The notes beneath the pieces were generated by a model that searched no databases, had not been told where the DNA came from, and worked only from the letters and a program-made list of their open reading frames with translations. From the NCBI RefSeq assembly GCF_002811985.1, contig NZ_NPDU01000011.1, positions 24,578-88,577 on the forward strand: 64,000 nucleotides of DNA. Direction: 5' to 3'. Both the position numbers and the translations under genes were made by a program. Shown one piece after another: positions 1 through 11,474 of this stretch. Position 1 is the first letter of the stretch; each line of letters opens with the position of its first letter. The DNA is from Leptospira adleri (lineage in GTDB: Bacteria; Spirochaetota; Leptospiria; Leptospirales; Leptospiraceae).

Positions 1-1322
1 TAACAAAACTTCTTAAGTTTGAAAGCCAAGGAATTTATTTCCTCAAATCGGAATTTGAAAAAATCTCCGGTGGAAAACAATCTTCCGGTCCGAACAGCGT
101 CAACGGTCGTGAAGTCAGTTTTTCCAAATTAGTAAACTCAGAATTAACCGTGGATCTCGCGAAAAACGCCGCGGGCTTTTTATCCGAACTAAAAAAATTC
201 CCGTTAAACGGCGGACAAGTTCGACAACTCAATAAATCCATCGATGGAATTTTAGAGGACTTCCGTTCCACTCCCGATATGGAAAACGGCCTGGTCAATA
301 TCATCGAAGTTATGAGCGCCGCCGGGGTTCCGATGGATTCGGAAGTTTTGACAAAGAGAACCGTCATATCCATGGCGATGAAGGTGAGAGCCGGAAAGGC
401 TTTTACAAAAGTCGACATGGAGCAAAAAAAACTCGATCAGATGAATCTGATGATGTCTTCTTATTTGGCCGACGTCGGTTATACTCAGATGAAGATTCCG
501 GTTCAGAAAGATCTGAAGACGGAAGAATTCGAATACATCAAAAATCATCCTATCATCAGTTATCTCATGGTCGCGAATATTCCCGACCTCGACGACAATA
601 TCAAAACGTTGGTCCTCAATCACCATCGTCCCCACAAAGGCGAAGGTATGAACAACAATTATCCGCAGCCGAAAACTCTCGTGCAGAAACTCAATCTTTA
701 TAAAGAGAAATACAAAGATGATCCGAAACGAACGGTCTTGGTTGCGGATATTCAAAAACAGATTCGTAATATTCTTACAAACAATCTTCCGATGGATGAT
801 ATCGGCGTGATCTCCATCGCTGGGGAGTTCGCGTCCTTGACCACAAAACAAGAGTGGCGCGACGCTTACGAACCTTTGGTTGCTATGAAGCTGATTTTGA
901 ATAACAGTTTTTTTGCATATAATGAGAAAACTTTGCGGGATTTCTACGATCATATCGGGTTGTCCCTCTGCAATAACCAGCCTTTTATTAGGGAAGGCGA
1001 TTTTGTAATCGTCGTAACGCAGGATTCCAATCAGAAAGTCTTCTTCGAAGTTTGTATCATCCGCGAAATGTATCGAACTCAAATTCGTCCTATGCTGGAA
1101 AGGATCGGGACGATTCGTCCGAATTTCAGCAATATGGGAAAATTAAGAATTTCGGGCTTCGACCTAAATTCATTCAAGCTCGATCGAAGAAAGGCGATCT
1201 TTAATTTGGAGAAGAATCAAGACCCAAGAAGAATCGTTTACGTTCTGGACGCGGAGATGGACGGATATCTCTATGAGGAATTGGTCAAACAAACCGGAGA
1301 AATTCCGAAAGAAAGCGCGTGA
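1..1322 (+). CDS. Degenerate HD-GYP-like protein, copy 1 (5' end outside window)
   Basis: The reading frame is open from base 3 with no stop, and its first residues align with the interior of the neighbouring paralogue at 1667-3148, so the true start lies before the window. The middle of the protein resembles an HD-GYP phosphodiesterase fold: an ADVG stretch stands where HDIGK would be, followed by a [11 protein letters not shown] helix and an [10 protein letters not shown] segment resembling the HHERxDGxGYP block. The first metal-binding His-Asp pair is not intact, so cyclic-di-GMP hydrolysis is doubtful; a sensor or scaffold role is as likely. The C-terminal 130 residues are shared with the paralogue and not recognised. 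Fold assignment is inference. Confidence 0.75.
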   Translation, partial: TKLLKFESQGIYFLKSEFEKISGGKQSSGPNSVNGREVSFSKLVNSELTVDLAKNAAGFLSELKKFPLNGGQVRQLNKSIDGILEDFRSTPDMENGLVNIIEVMSAAGVPMDSEVLTKRTVISMAMKVRAGKAFTKVDMEQKKLDQMNLMMSSYLADVGYTQMKIPVQKDLKTEEFEYIKNHPIISYLMVANIPDLDDNIKTLVLNHHRPHKGEGMNNNYPQPKTLVQKLNLYKEKYKDDPKRTVLVADIQKQIRNILTNNLPMDDIGVISIAGEFASLTTKQEWRDAYEPLVAMKLILNNSFFAYNEKTLRDFYDHIGLSLCNNQPFIREGDFVIVVTQDSNQKVFFEVCIIREMYRTQIRPMLERIGTIRPNFSNMGKLRISGFDLNSFKLDRRKAIFNLEKNQDPRRIVYVLDAEMDGYLYEELVKQTGEIPKESA

Positions 1323-1666
1323 AACTTTCCTAACGTTGTTTTGAAACCTTGAACTTTTTCGTATTTTGATCTCCTCGGTCGGCGGTTTTTAGGAGTGAAA
1401 CGGATCAATCGTTATGCGACACGGCGATCCTTAGTCGCGCTTAAAGATTAAACATTTGACTTTGATTTGAAATATTACAAAAGAATTTTATCCGAAATGA
1501 ATTTTTATTTCCTAAATCGGAAATAAATTGTAAATCGAAGTCTCTTAAATAATTTTTTTCCAGTCGTATGTTCTATTCGCAAAGAATAGGATTGCTTTGT
1601 TCTTCCATAGTACGCAATTCTCTTCCAAAACGAGGCCTACGGGCAATTTAAAAGAAGAGCTGTAAT
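1323..1666. other. Intergenic gap between the two paralogues
   Basis: 344 bases without a convincing gene. The only structure seen is a 9-bp AT-rich inverted repeat (arms 1504-1512 and 1519-1527, 6-base loop) with no following T-run, so it is a weak hairpin rather than a clear terminator. The stretch probably carries the promoter of the downstream copy. Confidence 0.5.
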
Positions 1667-3148
1667 ATGAGCGTTAACTCACATTCTGTAAATAAGGAAC
1701 TCCTGGAGAAGTTTGAATTTACTTCCGAGGTTATTAAGAGTTTTATTAGTCAGAACGAAATCCCCGTAGATTTTTATAATAAGAACGGTCAAATTCTAAT
1801 CCATAAAAAGTCGGACGCCTCGGAAGACGATATCACGAAACTGCAAAAGTTCGAAAGCCAAGGTATCTTTTTTCTAATCTCCGAAAAAGAAAAAATAATT
1901 AAGAATAAAAAACCGGACTCGGTCCATGGTCGTGAAGTCTCCTTTACGAAGTTGATCAATACGGATCTTACCGTCGCTTTAGCAAGAGAGGCTTCGGATC
2001 TTTTGGAGGAGTTGAAACACTTTCCTCTCAATAACAATCACATTAGAAAAGTGCAAAAAGGAATCGATGACATCCTTGTGGACTTTAAGTCTAGTTCTGA
2101 TATGGAACTCGGACTCGTCAACGTCATCGAAGTGATGAGACAAGCCGGAGTAAAAGCGGACTCGGAGATAATGACAAAGAGAACCGTCATCTCCATGGCG
2201 ATGAAACTCCGAGGTATGAAAGCTCTGAGCAAAGCCGAAAACGAACTTCAAAAAGCAAAACAGCTGAACGTTATGCTCGCTTCTTATATGGTCGATATAG
2301 GAAAGTCCAGAATGAAACTTCCGAATCATTCGAACCTAAGGCCGGAAGAATTCGATTATATCAAAAATCATCCTATCATCAGTTATCTTATGATAGGAAA
2401 TCTTACCGGAATCGATTCCGAAGTTAAGTCCGCGGTCTTAAACAGCCATAGAACGTTTCGAGGAGAGGGCCTAAACAATAATTATCCTTCTACCAATATG
2501 TTGATTAGAAAGTTGACCGAGTATCTTCAGAAATACAAAGACGATAAAACGAAACAGACTCTTATCGAGGACATACAAAGACAAATTCATCATTTGTTGA
2601 ACAGTACTTATACGGACGAGGATCCCGGAATCATTTCGATCTCGGGGGAATTTGCTTCTTTGAGTTCCGATCAGGATTGGCGTCCTGCGTACGATCCGCT
2701 TACCTCGATGAAACTTATCCTGAACAATAGTTTCTTCTCTTACAACGAAAAGATCGTTCGGGACTTCTTCGATTTAATGGCTTTGAGTCTCTGCGAAAAC
2801 CAAAGCGTTCTCAATCCTGGGGATTATATCATCGTAGTTTCTATGGATTCTCAGAGAAAGGTGCATTTCGAAACCTGCGTCATCAAAGAGATCTACAGAC
2901 ATCAAACAAGACCGCTTTTGGAAAGAATCGGAACGATTCGCCCTTTGATCACCAACAAGGGAAAAATTAAGATCGAAGGATACGATCCTCATTCTTTCCG
3001 TGAAGATAAAAGAAAGGCCGTTTTCAATCTGAACAATAGCATGGATCCGAGAAGAGTCATCTACATTATCGATCCTGAATTAGAACCGAATCTTTTCGAA
3101 AAGGTGGATCAGAATTTTAGAGGAAGCGCTCCTCGTTCCGTGGCCTGA
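1667..3148 (+). CDS. Degenerate HD-GYP-like protein, copy 2
   Basis: A 493-residue soluble protein paralogous to the gene just upstream over its whole visible length. The N-terminal ~130 residues look like a small input domain. The central part keeps HD-GYP-like landmarks: [11 protein letters not shown] (normally HDIGKIGIP), a [14 protein letters not shown] helix, and [16 protein letters not shown] in place of the HHE-GYP block. The first His is replaced by Val, so the binuclear metal site looks incomplete although the DIGK is retained. No signal peptide or membrane segment is seen. Start: ATG at 1667, preceded by an AAGAGC stretch. Side-by-side placement suggests tandem duplication followed by divergence. 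Family call is by motif only. Confidence 0.8.
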   Translation: MSVNSHSVNKELLEKFEFTSEVIKSFISQNEIPVDFYNKNGQILIHKKSDASEDDITKLQKFESQGIFFLISEKEKIIKNKKPDSVHGREVSFTKLINTDLTVALAREASDLLEELKHFPLNNNHIRKVQKGIDDILVDFKSSSDMELGLVNVIEVMRQAGVKADSEIMTKRTVISMAMKLRGMKALSKAENELQKAKQLNVMLASYMVDIGKSRMKLPNHSNLRPEEFDYIKNHPIISYLMIGNLTGIDSEVKSAVLNSHRTFRGEGLNNNYPSTNMLIRKLTEYLQKYKDDKTKQTLIEDIQRQIHHLLNSTYTDEDPGIISISGEFASLSSDQDWRPAYDPLTSMKLILNNSFFSYNEKIVRDFFDLMALSLCENQSVLNPGDYIIVVSMDSQRKVHFETCVIKEIYRHQTRPLLERIGTIRPLITNKGKIKIEGYDPHSFREDKRKAVFNLNNSMDPRRVIYIIDPELEPNLFEKVDQNFRGSAPRSVA

Positions 3149-3213
3149 TAAAACCAAAGGATTCTCCCAGAAACGCGCTTTATCCCTGAGCTTTACCTTG
3201 TTTTCTTGGTATT

Positions 3214-4356
3214 ATGCCTTCAAGTTGGGGAAAAATTTTTAAAGTCAGTACGTTTGGAGAATCTCACGGAGAATCTGTGGGGGTTGTCGTGGAAGGAGTT
3301 CCCGCGGGAATCCCCATTCGTTTAGAAGAAATTCAAAAAGACTTAAATCGAAGGAGACCGGGCCAGAGCAAATTGACCACTCCTCGAGACGAATCGGACA
3401 CGGTTCGAGTTGTCTCCGGTGTTTTTGAAGGAAAGACGATCGGAGCTCCGATCGCGTTGATCGTAAACAATCAAAACACGATTTCAAAAGATTACGAAAA
3501 TTTAAGAACTACATTTCGTCCTTCCCACGCGGATTATACTTACCAAGTGAAATACGGATTTCGCGCGCACGTAGGCGGAGGCCGTTCCTCCGTAAGAGAG
3601 ACGATCGGAAGAGTTGCCGCGGCGGCCATCGCAAGAATGATACTCAAGGACGATTTAGGAATCGAAACCGTAGCTTGGGTGGATTCGATCGGACCTGTTC
3701 AGTCGAAGATCGGCGAAAATTATCCGAAGTCCCGGGAAGACGTCGATCAAAACGAAGTCCGTTGTCCGGAACCGTCCAGCGCGGATACGATGAGAGATCT
3801 GATTCTTAAAATGAAAGAAGCCGGCGATAGCGTGGGAGGAACGATCAAATGTGTTTCCTACAATCTTCCCCCGGGTTTGGGCGATCCGGTTTACGATAAG
3901 CTGGACGGGGATCTGGCGAAAGCGATTCTTTCGATTCCCGCTTGCAAGGGTTTCGAGGTCGGTTCCGGTTTTTCAGGAACACTTCTCACAGGAAGCTCGC
4001 ATAACGATGAATTTTATGTCGAAGAAGGGACGGGTCGAGTTCGAACCAAGACGAACAATTCGGGCGGACTTCAAGGCGGAATATCGAACGGGGAAGAACT
4101 CGTGATTCGCGCCGCGTTTAAACCGACATCCACCATTTTTAAAAAGCAAAATACGGTAACTCTCAAAGGAGAGGAAACGACGTTGGAAGCAAAGGGTCGT
4201 CACGATCCTTGCGTGCTGCCGCGTGCGGTTCCAATCATCGAGGCGGTTGTAAATTTGGTTCTTGTCGACGCTTATCTCTACCAAAGGGCGATCAATCCGC
4301 TCTGGTTTCAGAAATGGGCCCGCGTTCCCGATTATTACAAGGACTTAGAACTTTAA
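3214..4356 (+). CDS. aroC: Chorismate synthase
   Basis: Converts 5-enolpyruvylshikimate-3-phosphate to chorismate, last step of the shikimate pathway, using reduced FMN. At 380 residues it has normal family length. All signature blocks are visible: the N-terminal [42 protein letters not shown] (FMN and phosphate contacts), and C-terminal [19 protein letters not shown] start at 3214; the start fits the family N-terminus ([17 protein letters not shown]). It lies 65 bases after the HD-GYP-like gene and is followed by a possible weak terminator before nuoG. Cytoplasmic. Confidence 0.97.
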   Translation: MPSSWGKIFKVSTFGESHGESVGVVVEGVPAGIPIRLEEIQKDLNRRRPGQSKLTTPRDESDTVRVVSGVFEGKTIGAPIALIVNNQNTISKDYENLRTTFRPSHADYTYQVKYGFRAHVGGGRSSVRETIGRVAAAAIARMILKDDLGIETVAWVDSIGPVQSKIGENYPKSREDVDQNEVRCPEPSSADTMRDLILKMKEAGDSVGGTIKCVSYNLPPGLGDPVYDKLDGDLAKAILSIPACKGFEVGSGFSGTLLTGSSHNDEFYVEEGTGRVRTKTNNSGGLQGGISNGEELVIRAAFKPTSTIFKKQNTVTLKGEETTLEAKGRHDPCVLPRAVPIIEAVVNLVLVDAYLYQRAINPLWFQKWARVPDYYKDLEL

Positions 4357-4439
4357 GAATCAGTCTCAAAATGGAAGAAAGATTTTCATCACGATCTTCC
4401 AAAGAAACGGAAAGCAAAAGAGCGAAAACCGTGAACTTT

Positions 4440-4477
4440 TAGAAACGGGTTGCCAGAATGAGAATGGTACGTTTCTA
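4440..4477 (+). terminator. Possible weak terminator after aroC
   Basis: Inverted repeat with 8-bp arms (TAGAAACG at 4440-4447 and CGTTTCTA at 4470-4477) and a 22-base loop, between aroC and nuoG. There is no strong T-run after it, so termination is only possible. Confidence 0.3.
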
Positions 4478-4505
4478 TAGAATTGTTTCCCAATACCCGG
4501 GTTTA

Positions 4506-5969
<1,464 letters not shown>

Positions 5970-5983
<14 letters not shown>

Positions 5984-6497
5984 TGTAATCCATGTCGCAA
6001 GTCGGCATAAACTCACTTGGTATGAGAAGTTCTATTTTTATTCCGTCGGAAAGGGACTCTGGATCACTCTTAAACATTTTATCAAAGCCTCGCTTCTGAG
6101 AGGAGCGGTTACGATAGAATTTCCCGAAAAGAAAAGAAAGTATTCCACTCGTTTTCGCGGAATGCACACGATGAAACGCGACGAGCAGGGAAGAGAAAGA
6201 TGTACGAGTTGTTTTTGTTGTATGTGGATTTGCCCGGCTGACGCGATTTATATCGAAGCGGCGGAAGTGACTCCGGAAATTCAGCATCTTCATCCCGAAG
6301 ATAAGTTTGCCAAGAAATTTGAAATCAATCTTTTGCGTTGTATTTTTTGCGGGCTTTGCGAGGAAGCCTGTCCCAAGGGTGCAATTTATTTGGACGGACC
6401 GGGAGAGATGGCGGCGGATAACCGGGACGATCTGATTCTTACAAAAGAAAGAATGATGCAAAAAGTGGGCGGACCGATCATAGGAGAAAGAGTTTAG
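5970..6497 (+). CDS. nuoI: NADH-quinone oxidoreductase subunit I (ferredoxin-like)
   Basis: Carries two 4Fe-4S clusters that pass electrons towards the quinone site of complex I. Ligands are C78/C81/C84/C88 ([12 protein letters not shown]) and C124/C127/C130/C134 ([12 protein letters not shown]), the doubled CxxCxxCxxxCP pattern of NuoI. The start is TTG at 5970, 9 bases after a strong GGAAGGAGG at 5952-5960 and inside the end of nuoG. Length 175 residues is normal. Transcription probably ends at the hairpin that contains this gene's own stop codon. Confidence 0.92.
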
Positions 6498-6516
6498 AAA
6501 ACTTTCTCCTATTTTT
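6481..6516 (+). terminator. Rho-independent terminator of nuoGI
   Basis: Ten-bp perfect stem (TAGGAGAAAG at 6481-6490, CTTTCTCCTA at 6502-6511), 11-base loop and then a T-run. The nuoI stop codon (6495-6497) lies in the loop, so the 5' arm is coding sequence. Confidence 0.8.
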
Positions 6517-6561
6517 GATTTGAATCGTATGCAGGATTCCTAATGGAGAAATTCTAAATTT

Positions 6562-6810
6562 TCAGACTACTTTCCGTTTCAGATATTCGTTCTGTCTCGC
6601 GATATCCAACTTTGATTCTAAATATGCAACGGAAGCGTCGATATCGTCGTTCGAAATTCCGGGATATTCCCTAAGAATTCCTTTTCTCGACATTCCCGAT
6701 AAGAGTAAATCCAAGATTTCTAAAACGCGTACTCCGGTTCCTTTGATGAAGGGTTTTCCCCCCAAATATCCTGGAATCATTTCGATAGAAGTAAACTCAT
6801 CGTCACTCAT
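6562..6810 (-). CDS. DUF433 family protein (antitoxin-like)
   Basis: 82 residues resembling DUF433 proteins, which are often antitoxins paired with a PIN-like DUF5615 toxin. The family landmarks are the IPGYLGGKPFIKGTGVRV block (usual pattern GKPVIRGTRIPV) followed by a short winged-helix-like part with GMSRKGILREYPGISNDDI. No toxin partner is present on either side: nuoI's terminator lies downstream and a lipoprotein gene upstream. It is therefore a solitary copy, possibly a DNA-binding orphan. ATG at 6810; no strong ribosome-binding site is seen. Confidence 0.7.
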   Translation of the reverse strand: MSDDEFTSIEMIPGYLGGKPFIKGTGVRVLEILDLLLSGMSRKGILREYPGISNDDIDASVAYLESKLDIARQNEYLKRKVV

Positions 6811-6986
6811 ATATATTCAATAACATTGAGACCCACCGAAATTTGTAACGGATTTGTTTTTTTCGAAATTGTTTTCGAGAAATTCTTTAAGTATACTGTG
6901 TTTCAATAAATAAAATTCGGAAAAGAATTCTAACTATTATTTTAAATTCGGAACTCGGTCGCCCTTCTTGGAAATCGAATTCTTTT

Positions 6987-7283
6987 CTATTTCGAAGAGC
7001 TGCTCGAAGAAGACGAAGATTCGGATGGACATTCGGGAAATAGATTGCTGCAGGCAAGCAGCAGAATCAACCCTGAATTCGATGTGCAATAGTTCGTAAA
7101 TGGTTTGTCCGTACTTACAGCGTTGAATGCACAATAGAAAAAAAGTCTTTCATAACATTCGTTTCTCTTCTTGGTTTTTCCGGCACAACTGGAACTTTTC
7201 GGTTCGAAATCGTGGGCCGCACATTGAAGGAGAAAAATGCAGATTAAGAATAGGAATATCCAAATAAACTTTTTCACCAACAT
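6987..7283 (-). CDS. Small cysteine-rich putative lipoprotein
   Basis: Using the ATG at 7283 gives a 98-residue protein that starts MLVKKF, followed by a hydrophobic segment and LLQC, a good spirochaetal lipobox, so lipidation at that Cys is predicted. A longer frame begins at 7328 but would place 15 charged residues before the signal peptide. The mature part has several further Cys residues that could form disulfides in the periplasm or on the surface, and it ends in nine consecutive Ser residues before a final Lys. Function unknown; no family recognised. It is transcribed divergently from the ECF sigma gene. Confidence 0.6.
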   Translation of the reverse strand: MLVKKFIWIFLFLICIFLLQCAAHDFEPKSSSCAGKTKKRNECYERLFFYCAFNAVSTDKPFTNYCTSNSGLILLLACSNLFPECPSESSSSSSSSSK

Positions 7284-7443
7284 TCTTGAAAGCGTTCGAT
7301 TTCGGCCGTTTTTAGGCTGATATGACATAGTTTTTAATACACTGGGGCCCTTGGAAGTTAGGATTTAATTTCTTTTTTGTGCTTTTAGGATCGCAATTTC
7401 TTTGAAAAACTGCAAAAAACCCTGTTTTCACAGCATTTTATAA

Positions 7444-7968
7444 ATGGTTCGATCCGATTCTACAGATTTTTCAACGCTTTATGAAGAAAACCATCGGACG
7501 GTTTACCACTTTCTTCTCAAAATATCCGGAGATCCGGAAGTTTCCGAAGATCTAACGCAAGAAGCCTTTTTAAAAGCATTCACTTTTTTTGCAAAGTTTG
7601 ATCCAAAGATCGCGTCCTTCAGTACATGGACCTGCTCCATTGCAAAAAACCTGTATTTTAAACATTATAATAAACAGAAAAAGGAATTTGGAAATCTGAG
7701 CATCGGTGATCTGGTCGTAGATATAGAAGTAAATCCGGAAATCCCCGAAAATTTAGAGAAAGCTTTTTTGGAAAAAGCGATAAAAGATTCAATTGAGAGT
7801 CTTCCCGAACCCGAAAAGAGTATAATACTGTTTAAGGAATTAGAGAGAAAAACTCTGAAAGAGACGGCGCTCGCGCTCGGAATTTCAGAAAGAACAGTCA
7901 GCAGACGACTGATTTCCGCCGTCTCTTTACTTAGAGAAAAAATGGAAAGTCAAGGTTTGCAATTCTAA
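7444..7968 (+). CDS. ECF-type RNA polymerase sigma factor
   Basis: 174 residues with the two-domain plan of extracytoplasmic-function sigma factors: region 2 (HRTVYHFLLKISGD, then DLTQEAFLKAF and FSTWTCSIAKNLYFKHY, about residues 15-75) and region 4 (SLPEPEKSIILFKELE, then ETALALGISERTVSRRL, about residues 115-165, a helix-turn-helix). It directs transcription of a small stress or envelope regulon. The downstream gene starts only 9 bases after its stop and encodes a one-TM FecR-domain protein, the expected anti-sigma or signal-transducing partner. Confidence 0.9.
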   Translation: MVRSDSTDFSTLYEENHRTVYHFLLKISGDPEVSEDLTQEAFLKAFTFFAKFDPKIASFSTWTCSIAKNLYFKHYNKQKKEFGNLSIGDLVVDIEVNPEIPENLEKAFLEKAIKDSIESLPEPEKSIILFKELERKTLKETALALGISERTVSRRLISAVSLLREKMESQGLQF

Positions 7969-7977
7969 AAATACACA

Positions 7978-9348
7978 ATGAAGTTGAAGGCTGATAACAT
8001 AGAACACTTTGAAGACCTATTGGGGAAATACCTCTATGGTGAATTGAATACAGAAGGTAAGAAAGAATTACTCAATTTCGTACTCAAAAACGACAAGGCC
8101 CGTTCTATGTACCAGTCGGCTACACAAACAAATTCCATTGTATCCTTTGGTCTTTCGGAATCGAAGGAAAGAAAAAATTCCGGCGGCGGTGACAATCCCT
8201 TCGGAAAGTTATTGGAATTTAAGAATTCGATTTTTCAGTCCGGTTGGGTTGTTTCCGGTTTAGCCGCGGCAGTTCTTCTTGTATCCGGAATTTCAATTTG
8301 GCTTGGCTTTTCATTGGATCAAGATGCAAAGTTAGACCAAGCGTTTATCCATTCTTACGGAGATTGCAAGATCGACGGAGTCGCTTCTCAACCCGGCGCG
8401 AATCTTCTAAACCGGAAACTGGTTTCCGGAAATTATTCGATTTGCGAATTCCAAGTAGAAGGTTCAAAGAGCGTGGCCGTTCGGGTTCTTCCCGGTTCGG
8501 AAGTCTCCGTTACGGGAAACCGAAAAAATTCTTCCGTGAATGTGGATCACGGTTCGATTCTCGTTGATTCAGTCAAAAACGAGTCCGTTGATTCGGATGG
8601 ATTGCTCTCGATTCTTTCTCCGGACGTGCGCGCGTTGCTGGTCGGTACAAGAGTCGTTTATTCTCGAAAGGTCGGAGATTCTCATTCCGAGTTGGATCTC
8701 AATGTTTTGGACGGTACTGTCGAAGTTGAAACAGGACCTTCCGTTGCTTTCGAAAAAACCGCGAACACTCTCACCGAAGAAGAGCGAGAATTTTTAAAAC
8801 TCAACTTTCCAATTCTATTTCAAAGTAAAAAAGTCGAAATCAATCGGGGGCAGTCCTTGTCATGGAAAGGAATTCCTGAATCCGGTCTTAAAAAAATTCG
8901 ATCTCTGGAAAAGAGCATTGAAGAAGCAAAAGCCAAAGGCATCAAAGTGGAAGGCGATTTTGTTTTCGCTCTTTCCTCCGACGTTCAAAAATTAAACGGG
9001 GATCAGATTTTTGCGTTCGATCAGAATCTAAATAAAAAGATTAAAAATCTGCTTCCAAGCGAGGAAAAGGATTTAACCGCTAAATTTAATTCTATGGTTC
9101 GTTTTCCGCCGAGCGATCTGCGCGAAGTTGAAAAACTCAAATCCTTGGTGGCTAAGTTGGACAATACTCCTTTGATTGAAATCTTGAAGGATAAGAATCA
9201 GCCGGATATTGAAAGAGTAATTTATTTTAAAGACGGTTCCAAAGTGAAGGGTTTCGTCTATCAACACGATAGTTTTTACATTCTTTTAAAATCGGATGGA
9301 AATCTGTTGTTTCCGATCGACGCCGTCGATTCGATCGATTTCGAATAA
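7978..9348 (+). CDS. FecR-domain membrane protein, putative anti-sigma factor
   Basis: 456 residues. The N-terminal ~85 residues are cytoplasmic and zinc-finger-free (begins KADNIEHFEDLLGKYLYGEL, an anti-sigma-like helix bundle). One transmembrane helix follows at about residues 89-112, then a large periplasmic part. Residues ~120-260 look like a FecR domain (strand-rich; VRVLPGSEVSVTG, VNVDHGSILVDSV). The last ~45 residues (IYFKDGSKVKGFVYQHDSFY, then IDAVDSIDF) form a small beta unit that reappears near the N-terminus of the next gene product. Position directly behind an ECF sigma gene supports a role in holding or activating that sigma. ATG at 7978. Confidence 0.75.
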   Translation: MKLKADNIEHFEDLLGKYLYGELNTEGKKELLNFVLKNDKARSMYQSATQTNSIVSFGLSESKERKNSGGGDNPFGKLLEFKNSIFQSGWVVSGLAAAVLLVSGISIWLGFSLDQDAKLDQAFIHSYGDCKIDGVASQPGANLLNRKLVSGNYSICEFQVEGSKSVAVRVLPGSEVSVTGNRKNSSVNVDHGSILVDSVKNESVDSDGLLSILSPDVRALLVGTRVVYSRKVGDSHSELDLNVLDGTVEVETGPSVAFEKTANTLTEEEREFLKLNFPILFQSKKVEINRGQSLSWKGIPESGLKKIRSLEKSIEEAKAKGIKVEGDFVFALSSDVQKLNGDQIFAFDQNLNKKIKNLLPSEEKDLTAKFNSMVRFPPSDLREVEKLKSLVAKLDNTPLIEILKDKNQPDIERVIYFKDGSKVKGFVYQHDSFYILLKSDGNLLFPIDAVDSIDFE

Positions 9349-9425
9349 GGAAAAAAAATCGGATTATTTTTTATTGTACGCGGAAATTTTGTAAGTTCGA
9401 TTCGTATCTACTAGATTGGACGGAT

Positions 9426-10337
9426 ATGCGGCCCCTTTTGAAACCATTCTTCTCAGATTCAAAGAAAGATAAAATTTGTTCCGTATTCTTCAAATTTTCT
9501 TTTTGGCTCGTTTTCTTTTGCTTTTGGAAAGATCTTTCCGCCGACACGCTCATTCTGAGAAACGGGATCGAATACAAAAACGTTAAGACCACTTTGGGAA
9601 AAGCCGCGGTTACGATAGAATCCGAATCCGGTTCCATTATTAACATACCGATCAGTTCGATCAAATCCATTAAATCGATTCCAGTTCAGTGGGGCAGCGG
9701 ATCTAAGAATTCTTTGACGCCGGAAGAGGAAAATCGAACGTCGGAAAACGACGCGTCTAAGGATCTTTCGAAAAACAATCGGGATCAATCTTCTTCCAGT
9801 CCTTTGAAAAACTCGGAAATCGCCAAACTTTCGTTTCGAGACGCATTTCCGAGTTTGATACCTGGATGGTCCAATCTGTATCGATTGGGATATCCTACGT
9901 TAGGCGCTTTCTTTTCCATTAGCGAACTCTATCTGATTCATCTCATCTCACTTTATTCGAAACCGACCGTTCGTTTTTACGACGATCCGTTGAATCTCCT
10001 TTCCTCTTATGCGAATCTTGATCCGAACGTTTCCTCGCAGAATCCGAAATTCATCAGCTTAGTATTTTCCTATGAAAACGCCTCTTTGGTGAAAGATCCG
10101 ATTTCCGGCGGTTATACGACGCCGGAAAAAATTAAAGAAGGAAGAGAAAGAGCGGTAACGGGTTTGATTTCGGTTTTGATCTTGGATTTTTCAATTACCC
10201 AAGTGATTTCGATGACGATCAAAAAAAAGGAGATGGTTTCGAAGGAGAGTGGTTCTTTCGAAATAAAATTCGGGAGTCGCTTTCGGCCGGAGGTCGGGGA
10301 ATCGGAATCTAAAATTTCTTTGGTTTATTATTTTTAA
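9426..10337 (+). CDS. Exported protein of unknown function
   Basis: 303 residues. A basic N-terminus is followed by a hydrophobic stretch ending ...DLSADT (about residues 18-40), a likely signal peptide. Residues ~41-80 carry the LILRNGIEYKNVKTTL...IPISSIKSIKS unit, similar in pattern to the C-terminus of the FecR protein upstream. A low-complexity Ser/Asn/Asp-rich linker comes next (~90-125). The last ~170 residues contain two hydrophobic segments (LGAFFSISELYLIHLISLY and GLISVLILDFSITQVISM), so it may be membrane-anchored. It sits 77 bases after the FecR gene and may belong to the same sigma regulon. Family not recognised. Confidence 0.65.
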   Translation: MRPLLKPFFSDSKKDKICSVFFKFSFWLVFFCFWKDLSADTLILRNGIEYKNVKTTLGKAAVTIESESGSIINIPISSIKSIKSIPVQWGSGSKNSLTPEEENRTSENDASKDLSKNNRDQSSSSPLKNSEIAKLSFRDAFPSLIPGWSNLYRLGYPTLGAFFSISELYLIHLISLYSKPTVRFYDDPLNLLSSYANLDPNVSSQNPKFISLVFSYENASLVKDPISGGYTTPEKIKEGRERAVTGLISVLILDFSITQVISMTIKKKEMVSKESGSFEIKFGSRFRPEVGESESKISLVYYF

Positions 10338-10366
10338 AAGGGCCACTTTTGTTCGAGCGGCCCTTC
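10338..10366. terminator. Bidirectional terminator
   Basis: Stem AAGGGCC (10338-10344) / GGCCCTT (10359-10365) with a 14-base loop, flanked by A-runs on the left and T-rich sequence on the right. It sits between two convergent genes and can serve both. Confidence 0.6.
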
Positions 10367-10373
10367 CTTTCGG

Positions 10374-10595
10374 TTACGCAGTTGCGGAATCTCTTCCTAT
10401 CTTTCCTAAGAAATATAAAATTACGCCGCCCGCAATCAAACCCGCTCTAATTGCCCAGCCGGTGGAAACTCCCCAATTGTCGATCCACATAAGAATCTTT
10501 AAGTTATAGTTAAAAAAACTCAAAGCTCCAGAAACGATTCCTGCAAAAGAAAGAAAAGCTCCAAATGAGGAAATCTTATCCTTGATTTGATCCAT
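10374..10595 (-). CDS. Small two-TM membrane protein
   Basis: 73 residues with two hydrophobic helices (about residues 12-30, SFGAFLSFAGIVSGALSFF, and 46-64, WAIRAGLIAGGVILYFLGK) separated by a short polar loop with three Trp residues. ATG at 10595 follows GAGG at the right distance. No family recognised; function unknown. It lies between the exported protein, convergent with it, and the tmRNA gene, divergent from it. Confidence 0.6.
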   Translation of the reverse strand: MDQIKDKISSFGAFLSFAGIVSGALSFFNYNLKILMWIDNWGVSTGWAIRAGLIAGGVILYFLGKIGRDSATA

Positions 10596-10767
10596 AGTAC
10601 TGCACCTCTTTAAATGAATTAGTTATCTGGTTAACAGATGAAATCTTCTTTTTTCTCCTTTTTTAGCGGTAGGATTTCTTTCTTTCCCATAAAATTCTTA
10701 TTTTGATAAAAAACTTGCGACCGCTTCTAAGTTTTTAAATTCTGACAGTCTAATTGAAAGATAATTC

Positions 10768-11115
<348 letters not shown>

Positions 11116-11474
11116 TCGCATTCATTGGTTCTATTTTCGATCTAAGAATTTATTAAAATTCTTCGGTCCGATTGTTTCGGTTCCCGCATAATTAAGGTTC
11201 GTTTTAAGAGCGAAAGCTGAGATTTTTTTCTAAGAAGAATTCTTCAGACTTTAAATTTAAACTATAACTGTAGATCCGCAGTCTGAACTGTATAAGAAAC
11301 TTTCCCAAAATCGGGACGGCTTTTTGGAGCTTGGTCTTTCAGCAAAAATAAAGCTTTGGTCAAGCTGCAATAAACATCGGCAAGTAAAGTAAGAGAATCT
11401 TTCTGCATTCTTACGCAAATATCCGCAATCATTGAATTGGATTTTCTCCTCTTTAGGAGTTTAGGAGATAGGAA
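11116..11474. other. Intergenic gap after tmRNA
   Basis: 359 bases. No convincing ORF, RNA or repeat was seen. The last 15 bases hold the AGGAG ribosome-binding site of the downstream gene. Confidence 0.5.

Noticed and set aside
1504..1527. Nine-bp hairpin between the first two genes
   Set aside because: No T-run and AT-only arms; not called a terminator.
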